The position numbers were made by a program, and so were the translations under genes. Positions 7,028 through 15,216 of a stretch of 64,000 bases of DNA are shown here, one piece after another. The DNA is taken from the NCBI GenBank assembly GCA_902492205.1, contig CABUKU010000007.1:62001-126000 (forward strand), read 5' to 3'. The notes beneath the pieces were generated by a model. It made no database searches, was not told the DNA's origin, and saw only the letters and a list, made by a program, of their open reading frames with translations. The DNA comes from an uncultured Bacteroides sp. (lineage in GTDB: Bacteria; Bacteroidota; Bacteroidia; Bacteroidales; Bacteroidaceae). Numbering within the stretch: position 1 is the stretch's first letter; every line of letters begins with the position of its first letter.

Positions 7028-7562
7028 ACCTGTTATAAAAAAACTAATAAGACCATCGGCAAGGCATCCGGCGACAAAGAATAAATAGATAAAAATATAT
7101 AGATATTAAAAATATCTATCCTCTCAATTTTCCTTTTTTCCCACTTCGGATGTGTCTTTAAAGTGACCTGTTCAGGAAGGCGTTCTACGTTGATTCATGA
7201 TTGTTTAACATGTTTAAATTGTAATGATATAATTAGAATCGATTCCGGTGCGAAATAACTTCTTTAAAACCGGAAACAAAATTAAACTCCCGTTTTTATT
7301 TTCCATTTATTTTGTTAACAGGAGGGGGGATTTCGGGGAAGTAAGGTAGGGTAAAAATAGGCTTTTAACTTTTATTAAGCACGAAAAACGGGCTATATAA
7401 AGCGGTATGCAACAAGAAAACCGAAACTCATGGCTTACGCAGGGGGTACGGAAGTGAAAGAATCACAGGGAGATATGTCGTCCGTTTTTCTAAATGAATA
7501 AGGAGGAAAAAGAATTAATGTTTTTTACACAGGGAAGAAGATAAATATAAATAATATTAACC
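7028..7562. other. Noncoding stretch left of the invertible promoter
   Basis: AT-rich and without a convincing gene, tRNA or long repeat. A frame of 23 codons (ATG 7430 to TAA 7501) followed by a good Shine-Dalgarno-like AGGAGG exists, but its meaning is unclear. In the present orientation of the promoter segment, transcription would run leftwards through this region, antisense to nothing annotated until the replication operon, which is on the same strand. Confidence 0.5.
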
Positions 7563-7586
7563 GTTCCAAAAAACGTTCGTTTTGTG
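7563..7586 (+). repeat. Inversion site, left arm
   Basis: The central AAACGTTCGTT is identical to the complement of the right arm at 7776-7799; four mismatches lie outside the core. Confidence 0.88.
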
Positions 7587-7589
7587 CCA

Positions 7590-7621
7590 CAAATATAACG
7601 CCTTTATTTCGACCACACAAA
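7590..7621 (-). promoter_or_regulatory. Capsule promoter, presently pointing away from upxY
   Basis: On the minus strand TTTG (7618-7621), a 20-base spacer and TATATTTG (7590-7597) form a full consensus promoter inside the invertible segment. It fires leftwards, away from upxY, so the assembled sequence is the OFF state. After inversion the -7 element would lie near 7765-7772, giving a leader of roughly 135 bases before upxY. Confidence 0.85.
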
Positions 7622-7775
7622 ACTTTATTGCAAATAATTAGTAATATTTTTATATATCATATATAAATCATTTATTATCAACTTCTTAAGCTGTTGAATT
7701 TTTCTTTTCAAAACTGAATTTCATCCTAGTTTTTATGCCTCGCGAATTTTACGAAAAAATTCCAAAATTATGTTT

Positions 7776-7799
7776 CAAATAACGAACGTTTATTGGGAC
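7776..7799 (-). repeat. Inversion site, right arm
   Basis: Carries AACGAACGTTT, the complement of the left-arm core. It lies between the invertible segment and the upxY leader. Confidence 0.88.
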
Positions 7800-7915
7800 A
7801 CCAAATTTTCTTTTAACAATGCTTAAAATCTTATTAAGTCCCAATATATCAAACAGATAAGCTACTTCGGCATGTAACTGAGGGAGCTTTTGGTATATCC
7901 ATCCGATACATTTTT
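7800..7915 (+). promoter_or_regulatory. upxY 5' leader
   Basis: About 115 bases that would be transcribed in the ON state. They include a weak hairpin, AAGCT (7859-7863) with AGCTT (7885-7889), followed by T-rich sequence, which may be the site of early termination. In B. fragilis the UpxY protein acts on the leader of its own locus to prevent such termination. Confidence 0.45.
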
Positions 7916-8425
7916 ATGGAACTTGTGAATCAATATAATTGGTACGCACTCTACACGGCTCCCAGAGCAGAGAAAAAAGTACAGCATCAGTTACAGTTGA
8001 GAGGTTACCAGAACTACCTGCCGATACAGACGGTGACACACTTGTGGAGCGACCGGAAGAAGAAGGTGGATGTGCCGGTTATCAGCAGCTACGTATTTGT
8101 GAAATGCAAACCCAAAGATTTCATGTTTGTAAAGAGTGTGCCCGGTGTGGCGGCATTTCTCTCACTGGGTAGCAAACCCACTCCCATAGACGCCGGAGTG
8201 ATTGCCGACCTTCAGTTTATGATAACTCATGCAGAGGAACAGGTGGAGTTCACCGGGGAGAACCTTGCCGTGGGCGACAAGGTGGAAGTGGTGAAAGGCA
8301 AGCTGAAAGGGTTGACCGGAGAACTGATTGAACGGCAGGGGGAATATAAGTTCCTTATCCGGTTGGACAAGTTCGGCTGTGTCATGGCAAGTGTCTCAAT
8401 AAGTTGCTTGAATAAGTTGGAATAA
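7916..8425 (+). CDS. upxY: UpxY-family transcription antiterminator
   Basis: NusG-like specialised antiterminator that lets RNA polymerase read through its own long capsule operon. The 169 residues show an N-terminal NGN domain (YNWYALYTAPRAEKKV, then YVFVKCKP) to about residue 105 and a C-terminal KOW domain (VVKGKLKGLTGEL) near 120-150. Length matches the UpxY family. It is the first gene after the invertible promoter, the usual place. No UpxZ-like gene follows; the next gene starts six bases later. Bases are markedly less AT-rich than in the genes downstream. Confidence 0.93.
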   Translation: MELVNQYNWYALYTAPRAEKKVQHQLQLRGYQNYLPIQTVTHLWSDRKKKVDVPVISSYVFVKCKPKDFMFVKSVPGVAAFLSLGSKPTPIDAGVIADLQFMITHAEEQVEFTGENLAVGDKVEVVKGKLKGLTGELIERQGEYKFLIRLDKFGCVMASVSISCLNKLE

Positions 8426-8430
8426 AAATA

Positions 8431-9576
8431 ATGATTTACGTATTTATAACCTTAACCTTTGTGCTGTCTGTCATGGTGGCACGCATCATCATTCCGAGAA
8501 TCCTTCTCATTTCCATCAAGAAGAAACTTTTCGACGTACCCGATTCCAGAAAAGTACATAAAGGGATTGTCCCCCGCTTGGGCGGTGTGAGCTTCTTCCC
8601 CACTGTACTCTTTTCCGTAGCCTTTACCATGGCTATGCGGTATCTGCTGGATTACCGGATGGAGGGATTCATCGCACAGAAGATAGTTCCCGAAGCCCTG
8701 CTCTTTGTGTGCGGGCTTACCCTGTTATATTTGATCGGCATTGCCGACGACCTGATAGGCGTGCGCTACCGTCAGAAGTTCCTGATACAGATTGTCGCTG
8801 CCGCTTTCCTGCCTGTTTCGGGATTGTGGATAAACAACTTCTACGGTCTGTTCGGCATACATGCCCTGCCCGCCTTTATCGGTATTCCTTTTACCATGTT
8901 TCTGGTGGTGTTCATCACCAATGCAATCAACCTCATAGACGGGATAGACGGTCTGGCTTCGGGGTTGAGCAGTGTGGCGCTGCTGGTATTCGGGTTCCTG
9001 TTCATGCATCAGGGATTATGGGCTTTCTCCATGCTGTCGTTTGCCACGCTGGGCGTATTGATCCCTTTCTTTTATTACAACGTATTCGGCAACGTGAACC
9101 GGGGACGAAAGATATTCATGGGCGACACCGGCAGTCTGACGTTGGGTTATATCATCAGCTTCCTCGCCGTCACCTATTCCATGTATGATTTCGAGGTAGC
9201 CCCTTACGTAAACAGTGCCATCGTAATCTCCTTTTCGGTGCTGATCGTCCCGATGTTCGATGTGATCCGGGTGATACTGGTCAGGGCACGCACAGGCAAA
9301 AACATCTTTGAACCGGACAAGAACCATATTCATCATAAGTTCCTCGCCATGGGGTTGAGCCACAAGAAAGCAATGGTGGGCATTATCGGAATGGCTTGTG
9401 TGTTTGCGTTTGTGAATATTGCGTTGGTCAGTGTGGTGAATGTGAATGTTTTGTTTGTGGGGGATATTGTGGTTTGGATTGGGGTGAATGTTTGGTTTGA
9501 TCGGGTTAGGGATAGGAAGAAGTTGAAGAATAATTTAAAAATCGCAGATGTTACAAATAAAAGAACGGTTAAATAG
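8431..9576 (+). CDS. WecA-type undecaprenyl-phosphate sugar-1-phosphate transferase
   Basis: Membrane enzyme that starts the repeat unit by moving a sugar-1-phosphate (often GlcNAc-1-P) onto undecaprenyl phosphate. The 381 residues form about ten or eleven hydrophobic segments with the family motifs: KVHKGIVPRLGG near residues 42-54, the metal-binding IADDLIG, NLIDGIDGLASG, and the HIHHK loop motif. It is related to WecA, TagO and WbpL; the sugar donor cannot be read from sequence. Its end overlaps the next gene by 29 bases. The last 150 bases become strikingly rich in G and T compared with the balanced composition before. Confidence 0.92.
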   Translation: MIYVFITLTFVLSVMVARIIIPRILLISIKKKLFDVPDSRKVHKGIVPRLGGVSFFPTVLFSVAFTMAMRYLLDYRMEGFIAQKIVPEALLFVCGLTLLYLIGIADDLIGVRYRQKFLIQIVAAAFLPVSGLWINNFYGLFGIHALPAFIGIPFTMFLVVFITNAINLIDGIDGLASGLSSVALLVFGFLFMHQGLWAFSMLSFATLGVLIPFFYYNVFGNVNRGRKIFMGDTGSLTLGYIISFLAVTYSMYDFEVAPYVNSAIVISFSVLIVPMFDVIRVILVRARTGKNIFEPDKNHIHHKFLAMGLSHKKAMVGIIGMACVFAFVNIALVSVVNVNVLFVGDIVVWIGVNVWFDRVRDRKKLKNNLKIADVTNKRTVK

Positions 9577-10804
9577 AAATAAGACCATATTAGCTAACTT
9601 CTCTTATTTAACTATTCTCCAAATATTCACCTTATTATTTCCCCTTATCACTTACCCTTATCTATTAAGGGCTGTCGGGTTAGAACTTTACGGAATAGTT
9701 ATTTATGCACAAACTATTGTTACTTATATTTCTTTAATTATCAATTTCGGATTCAATATAACAGGAGCCAAGGAAATTGCTTCGAACAGGGATAATCCAG
9801 CTCTTTTATCTGAGATTGTTTCCTCTATTTATCTGAATAAATTTATCATATGGCTTCTATGTCTGATTGTATATCTGGGAGCAATAAGTATTATCCCTTT
9901 CTTTAAGCAGCATTTCATTATATACTTTTTCTCTTTCTTTCTGACGTTCAACGAACTATTGTTCCCTATTTGGTTCTTTCAGGGAATAGAAAAAATGAAA
10001 TATATAACTTATATCAACATATCAGTCAGACTGTTTTTTGTTTTAGCCATTTTTATAGTAGTCAGACAACAGGCTGATTATGTCTATATTCCTTTGCTTA
10101 ATGCTATCGGAGCTTTATTGGGAGGATTGGTAGCATCATATGTGGTCTTTAAAAGAGAAAGAATACGTTTCTCTATTATAGAAAAAGCCAAGCTAATTTA
10201 TTATTTCAAAGACAGTTTGCCATTATTTGTTTCCTTATCATCCATTCAAATCTATCTGAATATAAACAAACTGATTGTCGGCTCCTTTCTTGGAATGTCC
10301 GAAGTTGCTATTTATGATTTGGGAGAAAAGATTACGACTTTAATGAAAATACCGATTAGTATGATCAGTCAGGCGGTTTTTCCTAAAATAGCAAGGGAAA
10401 AGAGCATTGCCTTTGTGAATAAGGTAATGTTTGGTGTAGTAGGGATTTCAATATTGGGATATATTATACTGTTTATTACAACCAAGTGGATTATCGAATT
10501 CTTTACCGGAAATGTGATAGACGATGCCATAACAATAGTCAGGATGTTAGGAATTTCTGCTATTATAGCATCAGCCAATTATTTTATGGGGGGTAACAGA
10601 CTTATTCCTTTCGGACACAAGAAAACCTATATGAAAGTCATGGTAAATAACTGCCTGTTCTTTCTGTGTGTCATCACTTTGTTATGGCTGTTTAATGCAA
10701 TCACTCTTTATACAATCACATTCGCTGCTATCGCAGTAGAATTGTTTTGTACCATCTCTTTGATTTATCAGAATAAGAAACTACATCTATTATATACAAA
10801 ATAA
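9548..10804 (+). CDS. Oligosaccharide flippase (Wzx-like)
   Basis: Integral membrane protein of 418 residues with about twelve hydrophobic segments, in the MATE/MOP exporter superfamily. The N-terminus (LTILQIFTLLFPLITYPYLLRAVG) is the typical first segment of Wzx proteins. It should flip lipid-linked repeat units across the inner membrane, consistent with a WecA-type starter before it and a Wzy-like polymerase after it. It overlaps the preceding gene by 29 bases. Base composition turns AT-rich from here on. Confidence 0.9.
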   Translation: MLQIKERLNRNKTILANFSYLTILQIFTLLFPLITYPYLLRAVGLELYGIVIYAQTIVTYISLIINFGFNITGAKEIASNRDNPALLSEIVSSIYLNKFIIWLLCLIVYLGAISIIPFFKQHFIIYFFSFFLTFNELLFPIWFFQGIEKMKYITYINISVRLFFVLAIFIVVRQQADYVYIPLLNAIGALLGGLVASYVVFKRERIRFSIIEKAKLIYYFKDSLPLFVSLSSIQIYLNINKLIVGSFLGMSEVAIYDLGEKITTLMKIPISMISQAVFPKIAREKSIAFVNKVMFGVVGISILGYIILFITTKWIIEFFTGNVIDDAITIVRMLGISAIIASANYFMGGNRLIPFGHKKTYMKVMVNNCLFFLCVITLLWLFNAITLYTITFAAIAVELFCTISLIYQNKKLHLLYTK

Positions 10805-10810
10805 ATATTT

Positions 10811-12124
10811 ATGAATATAGCAATAGTCGGCACGGGATATGTCGGTTTAGTCAGCGGTACTTGTTTCTCTGAAATGGGAATCAATGTAACCTGCGTGGAT
10901 ATAGACAAAAATAAGATAGGCAAACTTCAAAACGGTGAAATACCCATTTATGAACCGGGACTTGATGAAATGGTGTTTCGTAATGTAGAGGCAGGCAGAT
11001 TACATTTCACTACGGATCTGGCAAATTGTCTGGATGATGTAGAAATTGTTTTCAGTGCCGTGGGTACTCCACCGGACGAAGACGGAAGTGCAGATTTAAA
11101 GTACGTCCTTGAGGTTGCCCGTACCGTAGGTCGGAATATGAATAAATACTTGGTATTGGTTACTAAAAGTACTGTTCCTGTGGGTACGGCTAAAAAGGTA
11201 AAAGCAGTTATTCAGGAAGAATTGGATAAACGTGGAGTAAGTATTGACTTTGATGTGGCTTCCAATCCTGAATTTCTGAAAGAAGGAGCCGCATTGAAAG
11301 ACTTCATGAGTCCCGACCGTGTAGTGGTGGGAGTTGAAAGTGAACGTGCAAGGGAATTGATGAATAAACTGTATAAACCGTTCGTGTTAAACAACTACCG
11401 TATTCTTTTCATGGATATTCCTTCTGCTGAAATGACTAAATACGCAGCCAACTCCATGCTTGCCACAAGAATCAGTTTCATGAATGATATTGCCAACCTT
11501 TGCGAGTTGGTGGGAGCTGATGTAGATATGGTTCGCAGGGGTATCGGTGCTGATGTCCGTATAGGTACGAAATTCCTTTATCCCGGTTGCGGATACGGTG
11601 GTTCCTGCTTCCCGAAAGATGTGAAAGCATTGATTCACACAGGAAAGGAACACGGTTATCACATGAGGGTGATTGAAGCTGTGGAAGCAGTGAATGAGAC
11701 TCAGAAAAGTATTGTTTTTGAGAAACTGCTTAGTGCTTTTGACGGTGATTTAAAAGATAAGACAGTAGCTCTTTGGGGATTGTCCTTTAAGCCTGAAACG
11801 GATGATATGCGGGAAGCTCCGGCATTGGTAATCATTGAAAAGTTATTGGCAAGCGGCGCAAAAGTAAATGTTTACGATCCTATTGCAATGGATGAATGCA
11901 AACGTAGAATTGGCAATAAAGTGACTTACTGCAAAGATATGTATGAAGCTATTATTGATGCAGACGCTTTGGCTTTGGTTACCGAATGGAAGCAGTTCAG
12001 GATTCCGAGTTGGAAAGTGGTGAGGAAGGCGATGAAAGGGAATGTGATTGTGGATGGTAGAAACATTTATGATTACAAGGAAGTGGAAAGTGAAGGATTT
12101 ATTTATAGGGGGATTGGGAAATAA
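10811..12124 (+). CDS. ugd: UDP-glucose 6-dehydrogenase
   Basis: Oxidises UDP-glucose to UDP-glucuronate with two NAD+. The 437 residues are of normal length. The N-terminal Rossmann motif GTGYVGLVSGTCF, the VGTPPDEDGSADL stretch and the catalytic cysteine in YGGSCFPKDVKAL are all present, followed by the C-terminal NAD-binding domain (ALWGLSFKPETDDMREAP). Its presence implies that the polysaccharide contains glucuronic acid or a sugar made from it. The starting ATG lies six bases after the flippase stop. Composition is closer to core genes than that of its downstream neighbours. Confidence 0.95.
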   Translation: MNIAIVGTGYVGLVSGTCFSEMGINVTCVDIDKNKIGKLQNGEIPIYEPGLDEMVFRNVEAGRLHFTTDLANCLDDVEIVFSAVGTPPDEDGSADLKYVLEVARTVGRNMNKYLVLVTKSTVPVGTAKKVKAVIQEELDKRGVSIDFDVASNPEFLKEGAALKDFMSPDRVVVGVESERARELMNKLYKPFVLNNYRILFMDIPSAEMTKYAANSMLATRISFMNDIANLCELVGADVDMVRRGIGADVRIGTKFLYPGCGYGGSCFPKDVKALIHTGKEHGYHMRVIEAVEAVNETQKSIVFEKLLSAFDGDLKDKTVALWGLSFKPETDDMREAPALVIIEKLLASGAKVNVYDPIAMDECKRRIGNKVTYCKDMYEAIIDADALALVTEWKQFRIPSWKVVRKAMKGNVIVDGRNIYDYKEVESEGFIYRGIGK

Positions 12125-12141
12125 ATAAAATAGATAAAAAC

Positions 12142-14232
12142 ATGAGCATTAAAAGCAGGTTAGCAGTGGTTATTATAGGAATAATAGCATATATTCCGTC
12201 TAGTAAAAGCATTAATGAAAATAATTTTGAGCCCATTGATATGAGTTTACTAATTATAAATGCACAAGGTATAATAAAAGAAAGTATTGATATTAATGGC
12301 ATAGATAAAAACACAAAACATTGGATAGAAAGTATTAATACAAACGGTAGTTGGTCTGATATAAAATATGTTGATTATGGAAAAGCAAATTGGTCTCCTC
12401 AGACTCATTTAAATCGAATACTTGATATGAGTCAAGCATATACAAATAAACAAAGTATATATTTTAACAATGCCGAACTCGGAAAAAATATTGTTCAAGG
12501 ACTAACTTATTGGACACAAAAAACTCCATATTCTACCAATTGGTGGTTTAATGATATTGCTGTACCACAAAACTTAGGAAAAATTCTTATTTTATTAGAA
12601 AGAAACAACCTAATTAAAGAATCTCTAAAAAACAAGGTGATAAGGCTAATGAGTAGAGGTAACCTGAAAGAAATGACAGGAGCAAACAAAGCAGATGTTG
12701 CATTACACTATTTAATGAGAGGTATGCTTACAGGTAATGAGATACTTATAAAAAGCACATCGCAAGAAGTTTTTAGTGAAATAAAAAAAACAGAGGAAGA
12801 AGGCATTCAAATAGATAATTCCTATCACCAACATGGGCCACAGTTATATATTTCTGGTTATGGAGATATTTTTATTGAAAGCATGTTAGCAATAGCTCAA
12901 TATTTACGGGGCAGTCAATATTCACTTCAACAAAATCAAATGGATATACTCTCTTCATTCGTTCTAAACGGATTCTTGCCAATATTCAGAGGAAGTTATA
13001 AAGATTACAATGCTGGTGGCAGACTAATAGCAAGAAAAAATGCTCTAAATTGTAGTGGATTCATTAAACAACTGAAGATACTAGAACAATTAGATAAAAA
13101 AAATCAAGAGAAATACACAAGGGCTATAAAACAAATTCAAAATCATATTTATGATTCAACCTATGAGAATAATAAATGCTATTGGCGTTCAGATTACATG
13201 GTTCACAATCGTAGAACCTATAACGCATCTGTTCGTGCTGCGTCCGAAAGGGTAAATAGAATGGAAACTGGAGGAAATGGCGAAAATCTAAAGGGAGTAT
13301 TGGTCTCAGCTGGAAGCACATCGATTCGCGTGTCAGGAAACGAATATTTTAATATTTTTCCATGTTGGAATTGGTCACAAATACCCGGAGTTACTTCTAT
13401 AAAAGATCAAGTTCCAATTATTAAAGGAAATGAATGGAGTTCTAAAGGAAGTGGTGAATTTATTGGTGGTGTTTCTAATGGTAATGTTGGAGCTTTCGTT
13501 CTTGACTATAATGAGTTTGATGTACGAGCCCATAAAGGGTATTTCTTCTTTGATAATGAAATTGTGTGTTTAGGAGCAGGTATAAAATGTAACACTAACG
13601 GAATATTAAACACGACAATTGAACAAAATTTACTAAACTCGGATGTAAATCTTCTATACAAAGATAATAAGATAATAAAAGCTACAAGCAATCAAACTTT
13701 AGAAAATGTAATAGGGATATTACATAATCAAATCGGATATTTCATAAATGAAGATTCTAATATCGAATTAAATATAGAAAATCGAATTGGAAGCTGGAAA
13801 GATATTAATTCATCTTCATCAGATGAAAAAGTTTCTAATAAAATTTTCTCTTTAGCAATAAATCATGGTTCCAAACCAATAAATGAAAATTATATATATA
13901 CAATTGTACCCGGAATAACAAGCGTAGAAGAATTCACCGCATATCCTATTCATAATATTGAAGTCATAAACAATGATCTAAACATACAGGCTGTTGTAAA
14001 CAAAAGTACTAAAATACTACAAATCATATTCTACCAGAAAGGTTGTTTAGATTATAATGGATTATCCATATCTGTTGATAAGCCGATTATAATGCTTATT
14101 CCTAATTATGAAAAGATAGAATCAATTTATGTTAGTGATCCTACACAAAAAATAGATAATTTGAAAGTTATAATAAATGGGAAAATAATCAATAGTAATT
14201 TGACACAATATAACAACAATATTATCTTATAA
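12142..14232 (+). CDS. Polysaccharide lyase family 8 enzyme (hyaluronate/chondroitin lyase-like)
   Basis: A 696-residue secreted lyase. An N-terminal hydrophobic stretch (residues 6-20) looks like a Sec signal peptide. The helical toroid has NWWFNDIAVPQNLG at 133-146, SYHQHGPQLYISGYG at 227-241 and AGGRLIAR at 291-298. By comparison with chondroitinase AC (His225, Tyr234, Arg288) the equivalents here are His231, Tyr240 and Arg294, with identical spacing, and ETGGNGEN follows near 375-382, so it appears catalytically competent. The beta-sheet domains follow. PL8 enzymes cleave hyaluronan, chondroitin or xanthan by beta-elimination next to uronic acids. Its place inside a capsule operon after ugd suggests that it trims the encoded polymer. 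The gene is strongly AT-rich. Confidence 0.88.
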   Translation: MSIKSRLAVVIIGIIAYIPSSKSINENNFEPIDMSLLIINAQGIIKESIDINGIDKNTKHWIESINTNGSWSDIKYVDYGKANWSPQTHLNRILDMSQAYTNKQSIYFNNAELGKNIVQGLTYWTQKTPYSTNWWFNDIAVPQNLGKILILLERNNLIKESLKNKVIRLMSRGNLKEMTGANKADVALHYLMRGMLTGNEILIKSTSQEVFSEIKKTEEEGIQIDNSYHQHGPQLYISGYGDIFIESMLAIAQYLRGSQYSLQQNQMDILSSFVLNGFLPIFRGSYKDYNAGGRLIARKNALNCSGFIKQLKILEQLDKKNQEKYTRAIKQIQNHIYDSTYENNKCYWRSDYMVHNRRTYNASVRAASERVNRMETGGNGENLKGVLVSAGSTSIRVSGNEYFNIFPCWNWSQIPGVTSIKDQVPIIKGNEWSSKGSGEFIGGVSNGNVGAFVLDYNEFDVRAHKGYFFFDNEIVCLGAGIKCNTNGILNTTIEQNLLNSDVNLLYKDNKIIKATSNQTLENVIGILHNQIGYFINEDSNIELNIENRIGSWKDINSSSSDEKVSNKIFSLAINHGSKPINENYIYTIVPGITSVEEFTAYPIHNIEVINNDLNIQAVVNKSTKILQIIFYQKGCLDYNGLSISVDKPIIMLIPNYEKIESIYVSDPTQKIDNLKVIINGKIINSNLTQYNNNIIL

Positions 14233-14237
14233 AAATA

Positions 14238-15203
14238 ATGCTAGAAAATATTTTAATATCTGTTATTGTTCCAATTTACAATGTGGAAAATTATCTACAA
14301 AAATGCATTGATTCCATATTAAAACAAACTTATACAAATATCGAGGTTTTATTAATAGATGATGGATCAACAGACAATTCAGGTAAAATCTGTGACGAAT
14401 ATAAAGATAAACGTATTCAAATATTCCATACCTCTAATTCAGGAGTTGCAAAAGCTAGAAATTATGGAATAGAAAGAGCTAAAGGAAAATATATAAACTT
14501 TGTAGATCCTGATGACTATTTACCTGCAGATGCTTTAAAAATTTTATTAGAATACAGTGAAATCAATAAGACTGATATTACTATAGGAGGATATTTACTG
14601 GAAAAAGGCAATACTCAAAAACAATATTATCCGGAAAATGAATTTTACAACAAAGATGTATATATAAGAAAATTGCTAACATATAAGATACAAGGCAGTC
14701 CTTGGGGAAAATTATATAAACGTTCACTATTTAATTTATATAATGTTAGATTTCCTAATTTTATAAAAGGGCAAGATTGGCTTATGAACCTTGAAATGGC
14801 AACATATATAACGATTGTTGGTAATGTGAACAAAATCGTTTATTGTTATTATCAAAGGCAAAGCTCTACAATGCATGTTCATAAAACATCTATAGAATAT
14901 GAGAAAAAATACAATCAGTTCATTAAAAATATTCTTATTGAAAACAATATTTTAAAGAAATACAACAAAGAATTCACACATTATCAATTAAGTCAACTTT
15001 ATACTTTAATAAAAGCTCAAATAACAATTAATCAATTTGATAAATGGATTTATTCTATTTATATTGATTCAAAAGACATCAAACTAAGTATTAAAGAAAG
15101 ATTTATACTATTATCAATAAAGTATCCTTTTTTGCAAAGAATAATCCGTAAAAGCAGAATTTCCATTTACTATTTACATTTTATACTTACAAATATTAAA
15201 TAA
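14238..15203 (+). CDS. Family 2 glycosyltransferase
   Basis: The 321 residues open with the GT-A fold signature: SVIVPIYNVENYL, LLIDDGSTDNS and NFVDPDDYL, the last providing the metal-binding DxD-like motif. A cytoplasmic inverting transferase is expected, adding one sugar to the lipid-linked repeat unit. The C-terminal third is family-variable and predicts no substrate. It starts five bases after the lyase gene and is very AT-rich. The sequence PWGKLYKRSLF is typical of the bacterial EpsJ-type GT2 group. Confidence 0.9.
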   Translation: MLENILISVIVPIYNVENYLQKCIDSILKQTYTNIEVLLIDDGSTDNSGKICDEYKDKRIQIFHTSNSGVAKARNYGIERAKGKYINFVDPDDYLPADALKILLEYSEINKTDITIGGYLLEKGNTQKQYYPENEFYNKDVYIRKLLTYKIQGSPWGKLYKRSLFNLYNVRFPNFIKGQDWLMNLEMATYITIVGNVNKIVYCYYQRQSSTMHVHKTSIEYEKKYNQFIKNILIENNILKKYNKEFTHYQLSQLYTLIKAQITINQFDKWIYSIYIDSKDIKLSIKERFILLSIKYPFLQRIIRKSRISIYYLHFILTNIK

Positions 15204-15216
15204 TATATCTTTTATA

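Larger units (their letters stand above)
7563..7799. promoter_or_regulatory. Invertible promoter segment of the capsule locus
   Basis: Two inverted repeats of 24 bases bound the segment: 7563-7586 and 7776-7799, matching at 20 of 24 positions. Both contain the core AAACGTTCGT, which fits the ARACGTWCGT core described for the DNA inversion sites of B. fragilis capsule promoters acted on by the serine recombinase Mpi. No recombinase gene is in the window, so inversion would be in trans. Confidence 0.88.

Noticed and set aside
7430..7501. A 23-codon frame with a start at 7430 and a purine-rich AGGAGG after its end; a 16-codon overlapping frame starts at 7407.
   Set aside because: No family resemblance, no promoter on the plus strand and too short to judge by composition. 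It may be chance.
7769..7776. A rightward -7-like box, TATGTTTC, near the right inversion arm.
   Set aside because: It departs from consensus at the last base and has no -33 partner; the leftward promoter in the same segment is perfect, so I read the locus as OFF.
8709..9188. A 159-codon frame overlapping the WecA-type gene in another phase.
   Set aside because: Composition is an out-of-frame reading (many Arg, His, Cys); the transferase frame has all family motifs.
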